Shown here: positions 29,800 to 40,600 of the stretch, piece by piece | Layout of the letters: each line of letters starts with the position of its first letter | How positions within the stretch are numbered: position 1 is the stretch's first letter | Origin: Ostrinia nubilalis | Taxonomy: Eukaryota; Arthropoda; Insecta; Lepidoptera; Crambidae | Length of the DNA: 64,000 nt | Reading direction: 5' to 3' | NCBI RefSeq assembly: GCF_963855985.1 | Contig: NW_026973573.1 | Location: 62,001 to 126,000, forward strand | Notes under the pieces: generated by a model | Database searches by the model: none | Told to the model about the DNA's origin: nothing | What the model saw: the letters and a program-made list of their open reading frames with translations, nothing else | Made by a program: the position numbers and the translations under genes

Positions 29800-32665
29800 A
29801 CAAAGCGACGGAGCTTTTCAAACCAATACTCTCTTTGAATAAGTTCTATAACCTTTTTTTCGTTCATATGACCATTGTCATCATGAAACACATGTGGGAC
29901 TTTAAGTTGCACTTGGCAACTCTCCAGCGTACTGATTTAGGAATAACAATTTTGTATTCTTGACCGACTTTCCTATATAGTATATTATCTTTGACCATGT
30001 ATAAATTTTGAAATTCCGGATTTGTAATATTAGTTATAATATTTTGTAATTTGTCATCGTTATTTTGCACAGCTGATACCCAATTTTCTGTGATATGTTG
30101 TAAAGGAAGAGCACATCGACTGAGAGCATCAACATGTTGCATTCTAACCCCGGGCCTATATTCCACGATAAAATCAAAACTTTGCAATTCTAACCACTAA
30201 CGTCCTATCCTTGGAAGCATGTCCTTTTTGGTCCACGTAGTGCTTAAAGCTTGGCAATCAGTTAAAACTTTGAAAGGTCTACCTACAAGGTAAACGCGAA
30301 ATTTTCTTATACTCATTACGACAGCCATGGCTTCAAGCTCGTAAGAGTGATATTTTTGTTCCGTGGCGGACGTTTGTTTACTAAAATAGGCTACAGGTTT
30401 TAACTGTCCGTCTAGTTGCTTTTGGAACAAAATACCACCCACTCCGTAGCTTGAAGCGTCTGTGTGTACTTGGGTTTCTAGATTAGGGTCATATATGGCA
30501 AGTACTGGTTCGGAAGTAAGTGCAGTCTTTATATCACGAAATGATGTCTCCTGCTCCTCTCCCCAGCAAAAGGGTTCATTTTTCTTAAGCAGATTTGAAA
30601 GGGGGCGAATTCTGTTAGCAAAAGACACTACAAACTTCCGAAAATAACTCGCAAGGCCAATAAAGCGTCTAAACTCGTGAATGTTTGTGGGAGCTATAAA
30701 TTCGTTCAAAGCCTTGACTTTTTCAGGAGCGGGTCTTATTTCTCCGCAAGAAATAATGTGACCTAAATATTCAATATGACTTTTCAAAAAGGAGCATTTT
30801 TCGCGACGTAAGACTATTCCGGATTTACTGATTAATTCTAAAATGCGCTCTAAGTGATCCAAAGCCTCAGGTATAGATTTCGAAAAAATTAGTATATCAT
30901 CGATATAGGCAGTAGCAAATTGAAATCTGTATTGTCCTAATACGGAGTTCATCGTTCTTTGAAATATGGCTGGCGCGTTAGCCAATCCAAAGGGCATCCT
31001 TTTATACTGAAATTGGCCAAATGGCGTTACAAATGCTGTGTACTTTCGACTATCAGGATGCATTTTGATCTGATGGTAACCAACTGCTAGGTCTAATTTT
31101 GTAAAGCATTTATCCGTACTCAATCTGTCTAATTGATCCTGTATGAGAGGCAAGGGATAGCGATCTTTTTTTGTCAGTCTATTGAGTTGTCTATAATCTA
31201 CGCACATCCTAAATTCTCCATTTTTCTTTGGGACAAGGATTACTGGGCTGGCGTATGGAGAATTGCTGGGTTCAATAATATCTTTGTCGATAAGGTCATT
31301 AACTATGTCTCGAACAACCTCTTGCTCTTTCATTGACATTCGGTAAGGACGGTAATAAAATGGAACTTCCGATGTTAGCTCTATTGTCATTTCAACATCG
31401 CAATTACCTAAACGAGACTGATCATCAAAACAGTGGTCAAATCTTTCCAAAAGATTATGCAATTGGGTTAAGTAATCTCCTTGTACGTCAGTATCATAAC
31501 TATCATCGAACTGTAACTGACCCCGTGCAATACATTGGGTAGAATACAAAGTTAAAGGGTCAAACTGAAAATTATAAACGTCGATGCACCCCATATTTTC
31601 ATAAATATTGGCAATTTGTTCTGGGATATCTATTTCTTTCCCTAAAGACCTATGTTCAGATCGGCAAACTTGAATTTGGGAAGACGTAACATCCTCTTCA
31701 GTGTACACTATTATTCTATTTAGACCCTGTTCAAGCACTGTATCATGTGGGACTTTAAGTTGCACTTTAGATGTACTCGGTTCAATGCCGTTAGAAAAAG
31801 GTAATTCAGAATTAATAAGATCATCATGATCTTTAGAAAAGGTAAGAGACCGGGAGGTTTTGGTCAAGAAAATACCAGGTAATTCAGTAAACGCACGTCC
31901 TACTATCATGTCAGTATCCTGCAAGTCATCTCGGACAACTAAAACAGGGGTAACCTCACATACACCATCAATGCTAAGCTTGAGTAAACTTTCACCTTCA
32001 GGTGCAATGATCTGGCCTCCATAACCCTTGATACTAGTTCGACATTGTGTATTAAAAGACAAGTTAATCCGTCGAGCCGCACTCAAAGTTATTGTATTGC
32101 ATGCGCTGCCTAAATCAATATACCCGGTGAGGGTTTGGCCATTTGCAATAACAGTTTTGTGATATTTGCGGTCGCCCTCATCGATTGGACGAATGTGGTA
32201 CAACGTTTTTTTATCCTGTACTTTATCAGAAATTGTGCTAGTTGTTGGTTGTTTAGAATTAGTTGCATTTTTTAAACTGTAACAATCATCACGTTCGTGA
32301 CCTAATTTGTTACAGTAGGAACACTTCTTTGAGAATCTACAATCTTCAGTTTTGTGGCCAACTTTATTACAATTCGTACAACGTACATTTTCTCTACATG
32401 AAAAAGAAGTATGACCTCTCCTACCACATACAAAGCATTTTCGTTGTCTAAAAGCTCCTTTTTCACTGTCCTCACTATTTTTCGAAGGTTTGTCAGTGTC
32501 AAAAGTAAGTGGTTCTACTACGGCATCAGTCAAATAGTTCAGTAATGACCGTGTGTCCCTACAACCTGCACCACGAGCTCCCGCCTTTAACAATGGGTCA
32601 TTTAACGTGTAAATTATTACATCACAAATCATATGATCGGATAATTCGCAAAGTTTACTGCGCAA
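29800..32665 (-). pseudogene. pol: Gypsy A pol (knuckles, protease, RT, RNase H)
   Basis: In order there are three CCHC knuckles (CFVCGRRGHTSFSC and following), a protease with TGYIDLGSACNT (Asp-Leu-Gly, where Asp-Thr/Ser-Gly is usual), RT (FRMCVDYRQLN, FTKLDLAVGYHQI, ATAYIDDILIFSK), RNase H (VHTDASSYGVGG) and the connection to the integrase zinc region. A TAG follows IGR at about 30195-30197, and a frameshift lies near 29890-29915. The altered protease triplet and the breaks indicate an inactive copy. Confidence 0.88.
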
Positions 32666-33494
32666 GCCTTTTATAATAAAAATCCAGTACCTTCTCGTCC
32701 TTTTGCTTCGAAGTCGTCACGAAGTCATGAAGTTTCGCTGCTAACCCTCGTCCAGCTGGGAAGAATTCGGCCAGGCGCTTCTTCCACTCCTCCCAAGGTA
32801 TGTTGATGTCTTGCTGATGCCCGAACCACAGCAACGCATTTCCTTCTAAGCTGGCAGTCATGTGGTAGATCAGCGTCTTCTCATCCCAGCCATAGATGGT
32901 TGCCAAGGACTCCAACCGATGTAGCCATGTGTGAACGGACATAGTGTTAGAATTTCCATCAAATTTTGGTAAGTTTTCAGGTTTTCCCAGATATCTCAAA
33001 TTATTGCCAAAATTCTGGTTATTAGTTGAATTATTTGAAAAATTATTTCCAAAAATAGAGGTGGCCACAGTGCTATTTAACACATTGTTGTCATTTATGG
33101 GTTTATTTATAGAATTACTGACAACAGAGTGCGCTGGTATGTGACCAATATTTACATCGTTCAACACTGAATTTGTGGTTGAATTTGATGTGTTAATAAT
33201 AGTTAACGACGTACCTTGTATACTGTCCATGCACTGTGGTTGACCTTGGACCCCGGCTCCTTCCACCTCCAAACTTCATGTGGATGGGACTGGTCTGTCT
33301 TCATGATGTGATGATGTTGCATTTCTCTGTGTAATTAATTCCTCCAGCATATTTTCCAATCGGGTAAGTCGTTCGGTATTATTTGGTCTTGCACTCTTCT
33401 TACGTCTTGGCCGTTTACTCGGAATCGGATTTGCATCAGGTTCTTCCTCCTCAGATGACTGCAGAACAGGATGTCGTATGCGTCGTCGGCTCAT
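32655..33494 (-). pseudogene. gag: Gypsy A gag
   Basis: The frame starts MSRRRIRHPV with an acidic and basic N-terminus and a coiled-coil segment (LTRLENMLEELI). An in-frame UGA follows RPVPST (33276-33278), after which the frame continues through an Asn-rich linker and a capsid-like domain (LPKFDGNSNTMSVHTWLHRL, ALLWFGHQQ). A frameshift near 32660 moves the gag C-terminus into the pol frame. It is therefore a broken gag. Confidence 0.75.
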
Positions 33495-33561
33495 AGTGAA
33501 CGCGGGTATTTTTCAAAGGGCATAGAGAAAAAAAAATACCCCTCTGATCCCACTTCTGATT

Positions 33562-33994
33562 TGTTAGAAGTGGGTTCATGAAATAAAAGTAGCAGCGTTT
33601 CGGTGAGATGTTTACTCTTCCAATTGACATGAACAACTGAACTACTATCTCGACTTAGAGCTATAATGTTAACACAGGTGGCAACCGACTCGTAATGGCG
33701 GCGTACTAAAGTACAGGTGGCGCCACTAGAACAACTTCCGTTTTAGAAATAAATTAAAAATAATATTTACTGCCACTGGAAACACAATTCAAAATTACAA
33801 AAATTATAAGTTAAATTATTTAATATTAATATTATATTTAAAACGTATTTCCAGTGCCAATAAATATTTTACACTATTTGCATATTGTAACGGAAACGTG
33901 CTCAATGTTCGTGTTTCCGGTTAAATTAAATAAATCAATTAATTAATCAAATCAAATACTAATATTTATAACATGCTAGCTTAAAATATATTAA
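33562..33994 (-). repeat. Gypsy A 5' LTR, truncated
   Basis: It begins TGTTAGAAGTGGGTTCATGA as in the left LTR, with the primer-binding-like site immediately to the left (33546-33560, GATCCCACTTCTGAT). It ends after AAAATATATTAATATA where Gypsy B begins. The expected remaining 250 bp or so of this LTR are not found on the far side of Gypsy B, so part has been lost. Confidence 0.8.
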
Positions 33995-33998
33995 TATA

Positions 33999-35000
33999 TA
34001 ACGGAGTATTTGGGCCAGCAGGGTTTTTAAAAGGGGTGACGTCAGCTCCGCTGACGTCATCCCTTTCGTCATCACTCATCACAAATTAACGAAAACACAG
34101 GTTGGAGCACGTACACTGATTTTATTCCATAAAACAAAAATTACTTAAAGAAAATAATTAGTTTTAATTACAATAATTATAAAAATAATAAAATACTCAC
34201 AGGATTCGTGATCACCGTCCTCCCTCGACCAAAGTCGATTCAATAATGCCGCGCGCCGCCACCAAAATCACTTAACTGAACACAAAACTAGAATGGCGTC
34301 GCTTGGCGGAAGTGCCGTAGTCAAAACACTACTTTTAAGAAAATATTAACAGATTGATTTTTTTAGAACGACGAAATACATTTGTAAAATCATTAATAAT
34401 TTTAACAAGTTACTTTTAATATTCAAATTATTTTTACGGTGAGTTTCAGTCGAAACATCCGCTGAATTATCTTAGAAATGGCAGCGGATGTTCCGGCTTG
34501 TAATCAAGTTCAAATAAGTTTTAATAATTCGTGTTTTACCGCAAAATATTTTAACAAACTGGTTTTGTGTCATTTATAAATCAAGGCAAGATTTTTAAAA
34601 CTATCAGCGCTAAATTAATAAATCTTAAATTGGCAATACTGATTATTACATTCTCAAAATAATAGAAAGTAATTGGAAATGAAATTAAGTCTTGCCTTGA
34701 CAAGTAAATGACATGTAAATTCATGAACTATTTTTAGAAGCTTGTTTAAACCTTCAGGTAATTTTTACAAATAATTCCAGTCGAAACATCCGGCGGGAAT
34801 ATCAAAAAATGTCGGCGGATATTTCGACTGGTAAACAAGTCCATATTAGTTTAATAAATTAAAGAAACTTTACACAAAACAATCTTTCTTAATTTATAAA
34901 TCAAGGCAAGGTTTTTAGAATCAATAACGAATAATTAGAACAATAAGAATCAGCTATACTTATTATTATGTGTTGAAGCATTTATAGTGTTGCGTCGACA
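33999..35000 (-). repeat. Gypsy B 3' LTR
   Basis: On the plus strand it begins TAACGGAG and ends GCGTCGACA. It holds two exact TGACGTCA sites (34037-34044 and 34052-34059) near the U5 end. It also holds two related hairpin modules with CAGTCGAAACATCCG stems (about 34447-34500 and 34778-34830), each followed by similar AT-rich sequence with AAATCAAGGCAAG. The second module looks like an old internal duplication. Confidence 0.9.
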
Positions 35001-35792
35001 CGGCCATTCTGCGAGACGGTGCGTGCTCTGCGCCAGTCTTAGTTCTGCAAAATACAAATGGTTTCTCTGAGCTAGGTATCTGTTAGGAGGTACACTAGCC
35101 GATAACTTGGTTATGGTACTCCATAGTGTTATTAACGAAACTTGACGACAATGATCACAGCCAAGTATTCAGCTATAATTTTGTAAATAGTACTTTCAGA
35201 TTTATAATATTGGCAAGTACTGATACTGCATCTTATTACGATTCATGTTTTAGTAAATTCACATTAAATCATTTGAGAATTTGTAAAAATAAGAGAACTC
35301 AAGAAATAGAACAGGATAAAGGAAAGTGAGCGCAGTTTTTACTTTTATGTTACGAATAAAAAAAAATATTTTACACATACTCGTACTGATCAGGTTTATA
35401 TGTTTTGTTTATATGCAAATGCTCCACGCATACCTTTTAGAAATAGGATGATGCTGTGGTGCTGAGCGGTCTCGTACGCCGTGGTCCACAGGGGCTCTAA
35501 AGGATTTAGGAGAAGGTCGATGCTGGGGCCTAGGCCTTACTTTTATGACCGTGGTCCCCAGGGGCTCTGAAAAATAGGTACTTGCGTTTGTTGAAGCTCA
35601 CAGGTAAATGTTGCTGTGGTGCTGAGCGGTCTCGTACGCCGTGGTCCACAGGGGCTCTAAAGGATAGAGGAAGGACGATGCTGGGGCCTAGGCCTTACTT
35701 TTATGACCGTGGTCCCCAGAGGCTCTGAAAACAACAGAAATTGGAAAGGAACGAAGGAAAAAGTAACCTTTGGTCTTTTAGGTAGGTTAATG
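35001..35792 (-). other. Gypsy B 3' untranslated region with direct repeats
   Basis: There is no ORF that looks real. Two direct repeats of about 120 bp start at about 35452 and 35611 and share GCTGTGGTGCTGAGCGGTCT, CGTACGCCGTGGTCCACAGG and GACCGTGGTCCCCAG. Within each, CCGTGG..CCACAGG-type halves could pair. They lie between pol and the 3' LTR, where Gypsy elements sometimes carry env; no env is visible here. Confidence 0.7.
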
Positions 35793-36841
35793 TCATGATA
35801 CCAACCAATTAGTTGAGGCATCCAAAAGCAAGGCAGCTCGAGATGTAGAAGGTTGTGGTTCATTAGAGGTATCTGTTTGTGGAGTGTCATTAACGCCTGC
35901 CGATGAGTTGTCATCGAGTTGGAGTGCAGTCTGTTGTTGGGTATCGTCATCGGACCCCGTCGACACGGTTTCTTGCTCACCAGGTTGAGGAGCTTTACGT
36001 AATTGATCGTGAGCGACTTTGCGTGGTCGCCCTCTGCCCGTTACGCGTTTCACCATGTAGCGGTCATTATCCAGTATTCTGAAGATCTCGTATGGTTCGC
36101 TGTACTTCAGGTCCAGGGACGTTTGAATTCTGGGATTGTTCTTAATAAGTACATAGTCACCTCTTTGAAATGGGCGTAATCTTGCTTTACTCCGATCAAA
36201 GCGTTGTTTTTCATACTGAGCTGCAGCCGCCATTTTCTGTTGCACGTGTTGGTCGAGTGTATCAAAATCTATTGACTCATTATCAATATTTACCAACCTT
36301 AGCAATTCTGGTGGTACACAGTGTTGACGGCGTGTCAAGAGAGTAAGTGGTGCAACTCCTGTGACCCTGTGTGGAGTGCAGTTGAATGCAAGTTGAAGGG
36401 CTTCTAAAGCGGTCTGCCAGTTTTCAGTATCATAGTTCTTGATCATGGTTAGTGCATTTTTGACAGTAGCCATTACCCGTTCAACTTGTCCATTCGCTCG
36501 GCTTACTCCTGGCGCTATTGCATGAAAATTTATACCAAAACGGTCGCAATAGGTTTTGAACTCACCGAGAAATTCCCGACCGCCATCGACTACCACCTGG
36601 ATTGGAGTTCCAAATAAGTGTACAACTCGTTTCAGTGCTGCGAGAGTGCTGCTTGGGCTCTTGTCATTGGAGTAACTGAGGAGTATGTACTTACTGAACG
36701 CATCGATGGTGACTATTACGTACTCGTCCTGACCTTCAGCGTTTCTTGTACCCAGCTTGCCGGTAATGTCCATGTGAATGACTTGAAATGCTGTAGTGGG
36801 TTTTTGTATCGGATGAAGCTGGGCTTGAATTGCACCGGAAG
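35793..36841 (-). CDS. pol: Gypsy B pol, integrase core and C-terminus (downstream part)
   Basis: This is the part of the integrase lying downstream of the BEL insertion. Core residues are in VIHMDITGKL (first Asp), VVVDGGREFLG (second Asp) and VSRANGQVERVM (Glu). The C-terminus has FQRGDYVLIKNNPRI and a final Gln/Ser/Thr-rich tail. The frame is open. The zinc-binding N-terminal part is at the left end of the piece 43424-46596. Confidence 0.88.
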
Positions 36842-36846
36842 GGCCT

Positions 36847-37156
36847 TGTTAAGTCTATTAAATAACAAAGATAAATAAATAAAGTACATAATTAAATTCA
36901 TAGATATAATATACAATAATAATAAACATAATGTTTGTAATAGAAAATAATTTTACAAATTGTACATAAACCACATTAGTTAAGTTCAAAAGGTTGCCAA
37001 TAGATGGCGCTGTGCTTCTTTAGATCGCGCAAGCGTTGTGTTTTTTCCGAACTACTTATACCTTTCTTACAAACATTAAATCGCCTCCGTTCTGAGATTG
37101 GAGTTTTATTTGAATTTCAACTCAAGGATTTTGGGATCCTGTACCGATATCGTACA
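36847..37156 (+). repeat. BEL element 5' LTR
   Basis: This 310-bp LTR is indistinguishable by eye from 43106-43415. It contains a long AT-rich U3 and ends GATATCGTACA. Immediately after it comes a tRNA-complementary site (see the leader entry). Confidence 0.95.
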
Positions 37157-37694
37157 AGGTCCTTCGAGCCGGATGGACGGTTTTTGAGTGAACGCACAAG
37201 TCCTCCCTTGGAAATTGTATGCAAAGTATTAAGTGCCTAGTGAAGTGATCCAATGTATGGAGTCTCGAGCACCGCTGCCACGCTGTACTACCTGGAAGCT
37301 GCCCCTACCGTACCGTGCTGTGTGAGCAACCGTCGCCGGCGCTGGGAACTGGATGAGCGAGCAAGGAGCAGTAGCCGTAATCAGTGATAAGTAAAGTGCA
37401 AGTGAAACCGTGAGTACATTTATGTGTTACAAGTGTTAAGTAAAGTAACTTGGACTTAGAATAAATCAGTAGATCTTGGACTTAGAATAATTCGCTTAAA
37501 AGTGACAAGACGGGGAATCCACGCCGGTTTTCATAGCGATTGCAAGCTTCAAAAGACTTAGAAAATTTACGCAAAAATTGGACCGGACTTAGAATTTTCA
37601 ACTCGACGTCTCAGTCACACCCCAACATCTGCACTTCGAGTTACAATCACTTCACTAGGATTCCAACCAGAGATAACTTTATTTATTTTTCACA
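37157..37694 (+). other. BEL leader with tRNA-Tyr-like primer-binding site
   Basis: GGTCCTTCGAGCCGGAT directly follows the LTR (from about 37158). It complements the 3' end of insect tRNA-Tyr as I recall it (ending CCGGCTCGAAGGACCA). The remaining leader of about 500 bp has no significant ORF and leads to the gag-pol ATG at 37695. Confidence 0.75.
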
Positions 37695-40600
37695 ATGGAT
37701 AAAGCTTTGCGTGTATTGATAGATTTAAAATCACAGATTGAGAAAGGATTTACCAACTATAAAAAGTCACCTAAAGATCGGATAACTGAAAACTACATTA
37801 GGGCGAGATTGGATATTCTAGATAAGCAGTATCAAGACTTTATAAAGAAACATGAAAAGCTAGTTGCAGAATTTACTACTGAAGATTTAAGTAAATCAAG
37901 TTACATACAGGATGATGCATTCGATAACGTTTTCGAGACATTTTTAGCTTATAAGGTTGAACTTCAGAATGTACTTTCAAAATTCGAGTCTAACAATGTT
38001 TCACCTGACAATAAAAATAATGATGGCCCTAAGGGAGAGTCTGTCTTACAATTACCTAAGATTCAGCTGCCCACTTTCAGCGGAAAGTACGTTGAATGGA
38101 TGTCGTTTCGCGATTTGTTCACTTCCCTCGTACATAACAACGCGTCACTTGACGACGTTCAGAAATTGCATTATTTAAAGACACAATTGTCAGGTGAAGC
38201 GGATCAGCTCATACGCCATGTACCAATTACGCAGAATAACTATGTTAAATGTTGGAATATGTTAACAGATCGATATAATAACAAAAGATACATATCATTT
38301 TGCATTCTGAAACGTCTGTTCAGTCAACGTAATATTGTACAAGAGTCTTCTAGCGCCCTTAAAGAATTGTTAGATGTAACTACCGATTGTTTGCATGAAT
38401 TAACAAATTTAGGTATCGACGTCACTTCCTGGGACGTTATTGTAATATACGTTGTAAGTATGAAGTTGGACGCCGAGTCGCGCAAGCAATGGGAGTTGCA
38501 GGTTAGTAGCACTTCCAATGATTTACCTACACTAACCCAATTTAAAGATTTCTTAGGTACTCGTTTTCGCGCTTTAGAGTTTGTTGAACCTAAAACCAAA
38601 CCCAAGGCCACTCCTAATGTAGTTTCTAACCCGAAAGCTTTGCATACAACCACAAATATTTCATGCCCACATTGTTCTGAAGAACACAAGTTGTATAATT
38701 GCAAGAAGTTTGCTAATGAGGATGTTGATAAACGTCGTAGCATTACCAACTCGTTGGGGCTATGTTTCAACTGCCTCGGATACAACCATTCGAGCAAGGT
38801 TTGTCGCTCGTTCACCAAATGCCGTATTTGCAAACGCAAACACCACAGCCTATTGCATCCCAAAAGCCAATCCGACACAACCACGACTACATTAACTGCT
38901 GACCACAGCGCTGCCGATGTTGTGTCGAATAGCGAGGCCGTCACTAATATTGCCGCCCATTTTTCCAAAGGTACTACAGTCCACCAACAAGTTTTATTAG
39001 CAACAGCCCTTATTAAGGCTGAATCGAAAGATGGGTCGTCTCAAGTTTTGAGAGCGTTGTTGGATCAGGGGTCGCAGGCCTCATTTATATCAGAAGCTGC
39101 CGTTCAATTGCTGCGGCTGAAAAAGACATCGACTAAAAGCGCCATATCAGGTTTAGGTGGGGGACAAGGTGATCTTACCTCTAAATATACGGTAATGCTC
39201 AACATTCAGTCCCGTTGTGACCCTACCTTTTCCATTCAGGTCAGAGCCCATGTACTCGGAACTCTTACGTCAGTTTTACCTGAAAGGACATTTGCTTTAG
39301 TAGATTGGCCTGAGATCGCTAATATTGAATTAGCTGACCCGAACTTTAATTCCCCAAACAAAATTGACGTTTTGTTAGGAGCCGAGACTTATTGTCATAT
39401 TTTAAAGGAGGGACTAATTAAAGCCCCGCAAGGCACGCCTATTGCCCAAGACACTTACCTCGGATGGATCCTCTCCGGACCAATTGAAGATTTGCGTAAG
39501 GAGTGTCATCACAATGTTATTGTCAGCATGCACACACATGTTGAAGAAAATGACTTGCTGAAACGAATATGGGAGCTAGAACCAGAACCAGTTTCCCTCA
39601 AGAAGCGTCTAACGCAAGAAGAACAGGCTTGTGAAGACTACTACGATGCTACCACTCGAAGAGATGAGTCTGGCCGATACGTTGTGAATCTTCCTTTCCG
39701 ATGCGCGGATCCTCCATGTAAGTATGGAAACTCGAAGAACATCGCCGTGAAGAGACTTCAAGGTCTTGAACGGAAGTTCTTGAAACACCCTGAAATTAAA
39801 AAACAATACACAGAAGTGATTAATGAGTACTTGACACTTGGGCACATGGAAAAGATCACAGATGAAACTCAAAGAAACAAACCTGATGCGGTATATCTGC
39901 CACATCATGCGGTGATTAGGGAGGATAAGAGCACTACCAAGTTAAGGGTGGTTTTTGATGCATCGTGCAAGGGAACGAACGGCTTTTCCTTGAATGATAC
40001 CTTAATGGTAGGACCCACACTGCAAGCAGATTTACGACACATTATCATGAAGTGGCGCGTTCATCCTATATGCCTGTCTGCTGATGTTATTAAAATGTTC
40101 AGACAGGTAAGAGTTTCTGAAGAACACGTCGATTTTCAACGAATTGTGTGGAGAGAAAGACCGGAAGAAGAGATTGAAGATTATCGCATTTTGGTTGTGT
40201 CGTTTGGTACCGGTTGTGCACCTTACTTAGCGGTCAAAACAATGCAAAGAATTGCTTGTGATGAAGGTCATAAATATCCATTGGCCGCTGAGAGGATAAA
40301 ATCAGATGTGTACATCGATGATGTCATGACAGGGTGTCAATCGGAAGCCGAAGCAATTGAGGTCTACAAGCAGTTAAACCAACTCCTAGCAGAAGGTGGT
40401 TTCAGATTGCAGAAATGGACAAGCAATTCTGACAAACTCTTAGAAGTTTTTAAAGAAGATGCAGGAAGAGATGTAGAGATAAAGCAAGATCAAGTAACGA
40501 AAGTTTTAGGACTTACCTGGAACAGAACTACTGATGAATTTGATTACTCGGTGAAGCTACCTCCGCGCGCCGCCACGTCCGCACCTGAAACAAAAAGAAA

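Larger units (their letters stand above)
27436..33994 (-). mobile_element. Gypsy A LTR retrotransposon, degenerate
   Basis: Two LTR copies start with the same TGTTAGAAGTGGGTTCATGA (27436 and 33562) and flank gag, protease, RT, RNase H and integrase on the minus strand. The right (5') LTR is cut at about 33994, just before Gypsy B. The coding region carries stops, frameshifts and a MITE, so it is inactive. It is inserted downstream of the ORF1 at 26198. Confidence 0.9.

Noticed and set aside
38324..38968. Long antisense ORF (214 codons)
   Set aside because: It lies opposite the intact BEL gag-pol and has no recognisable domain; it is a coding shadow.
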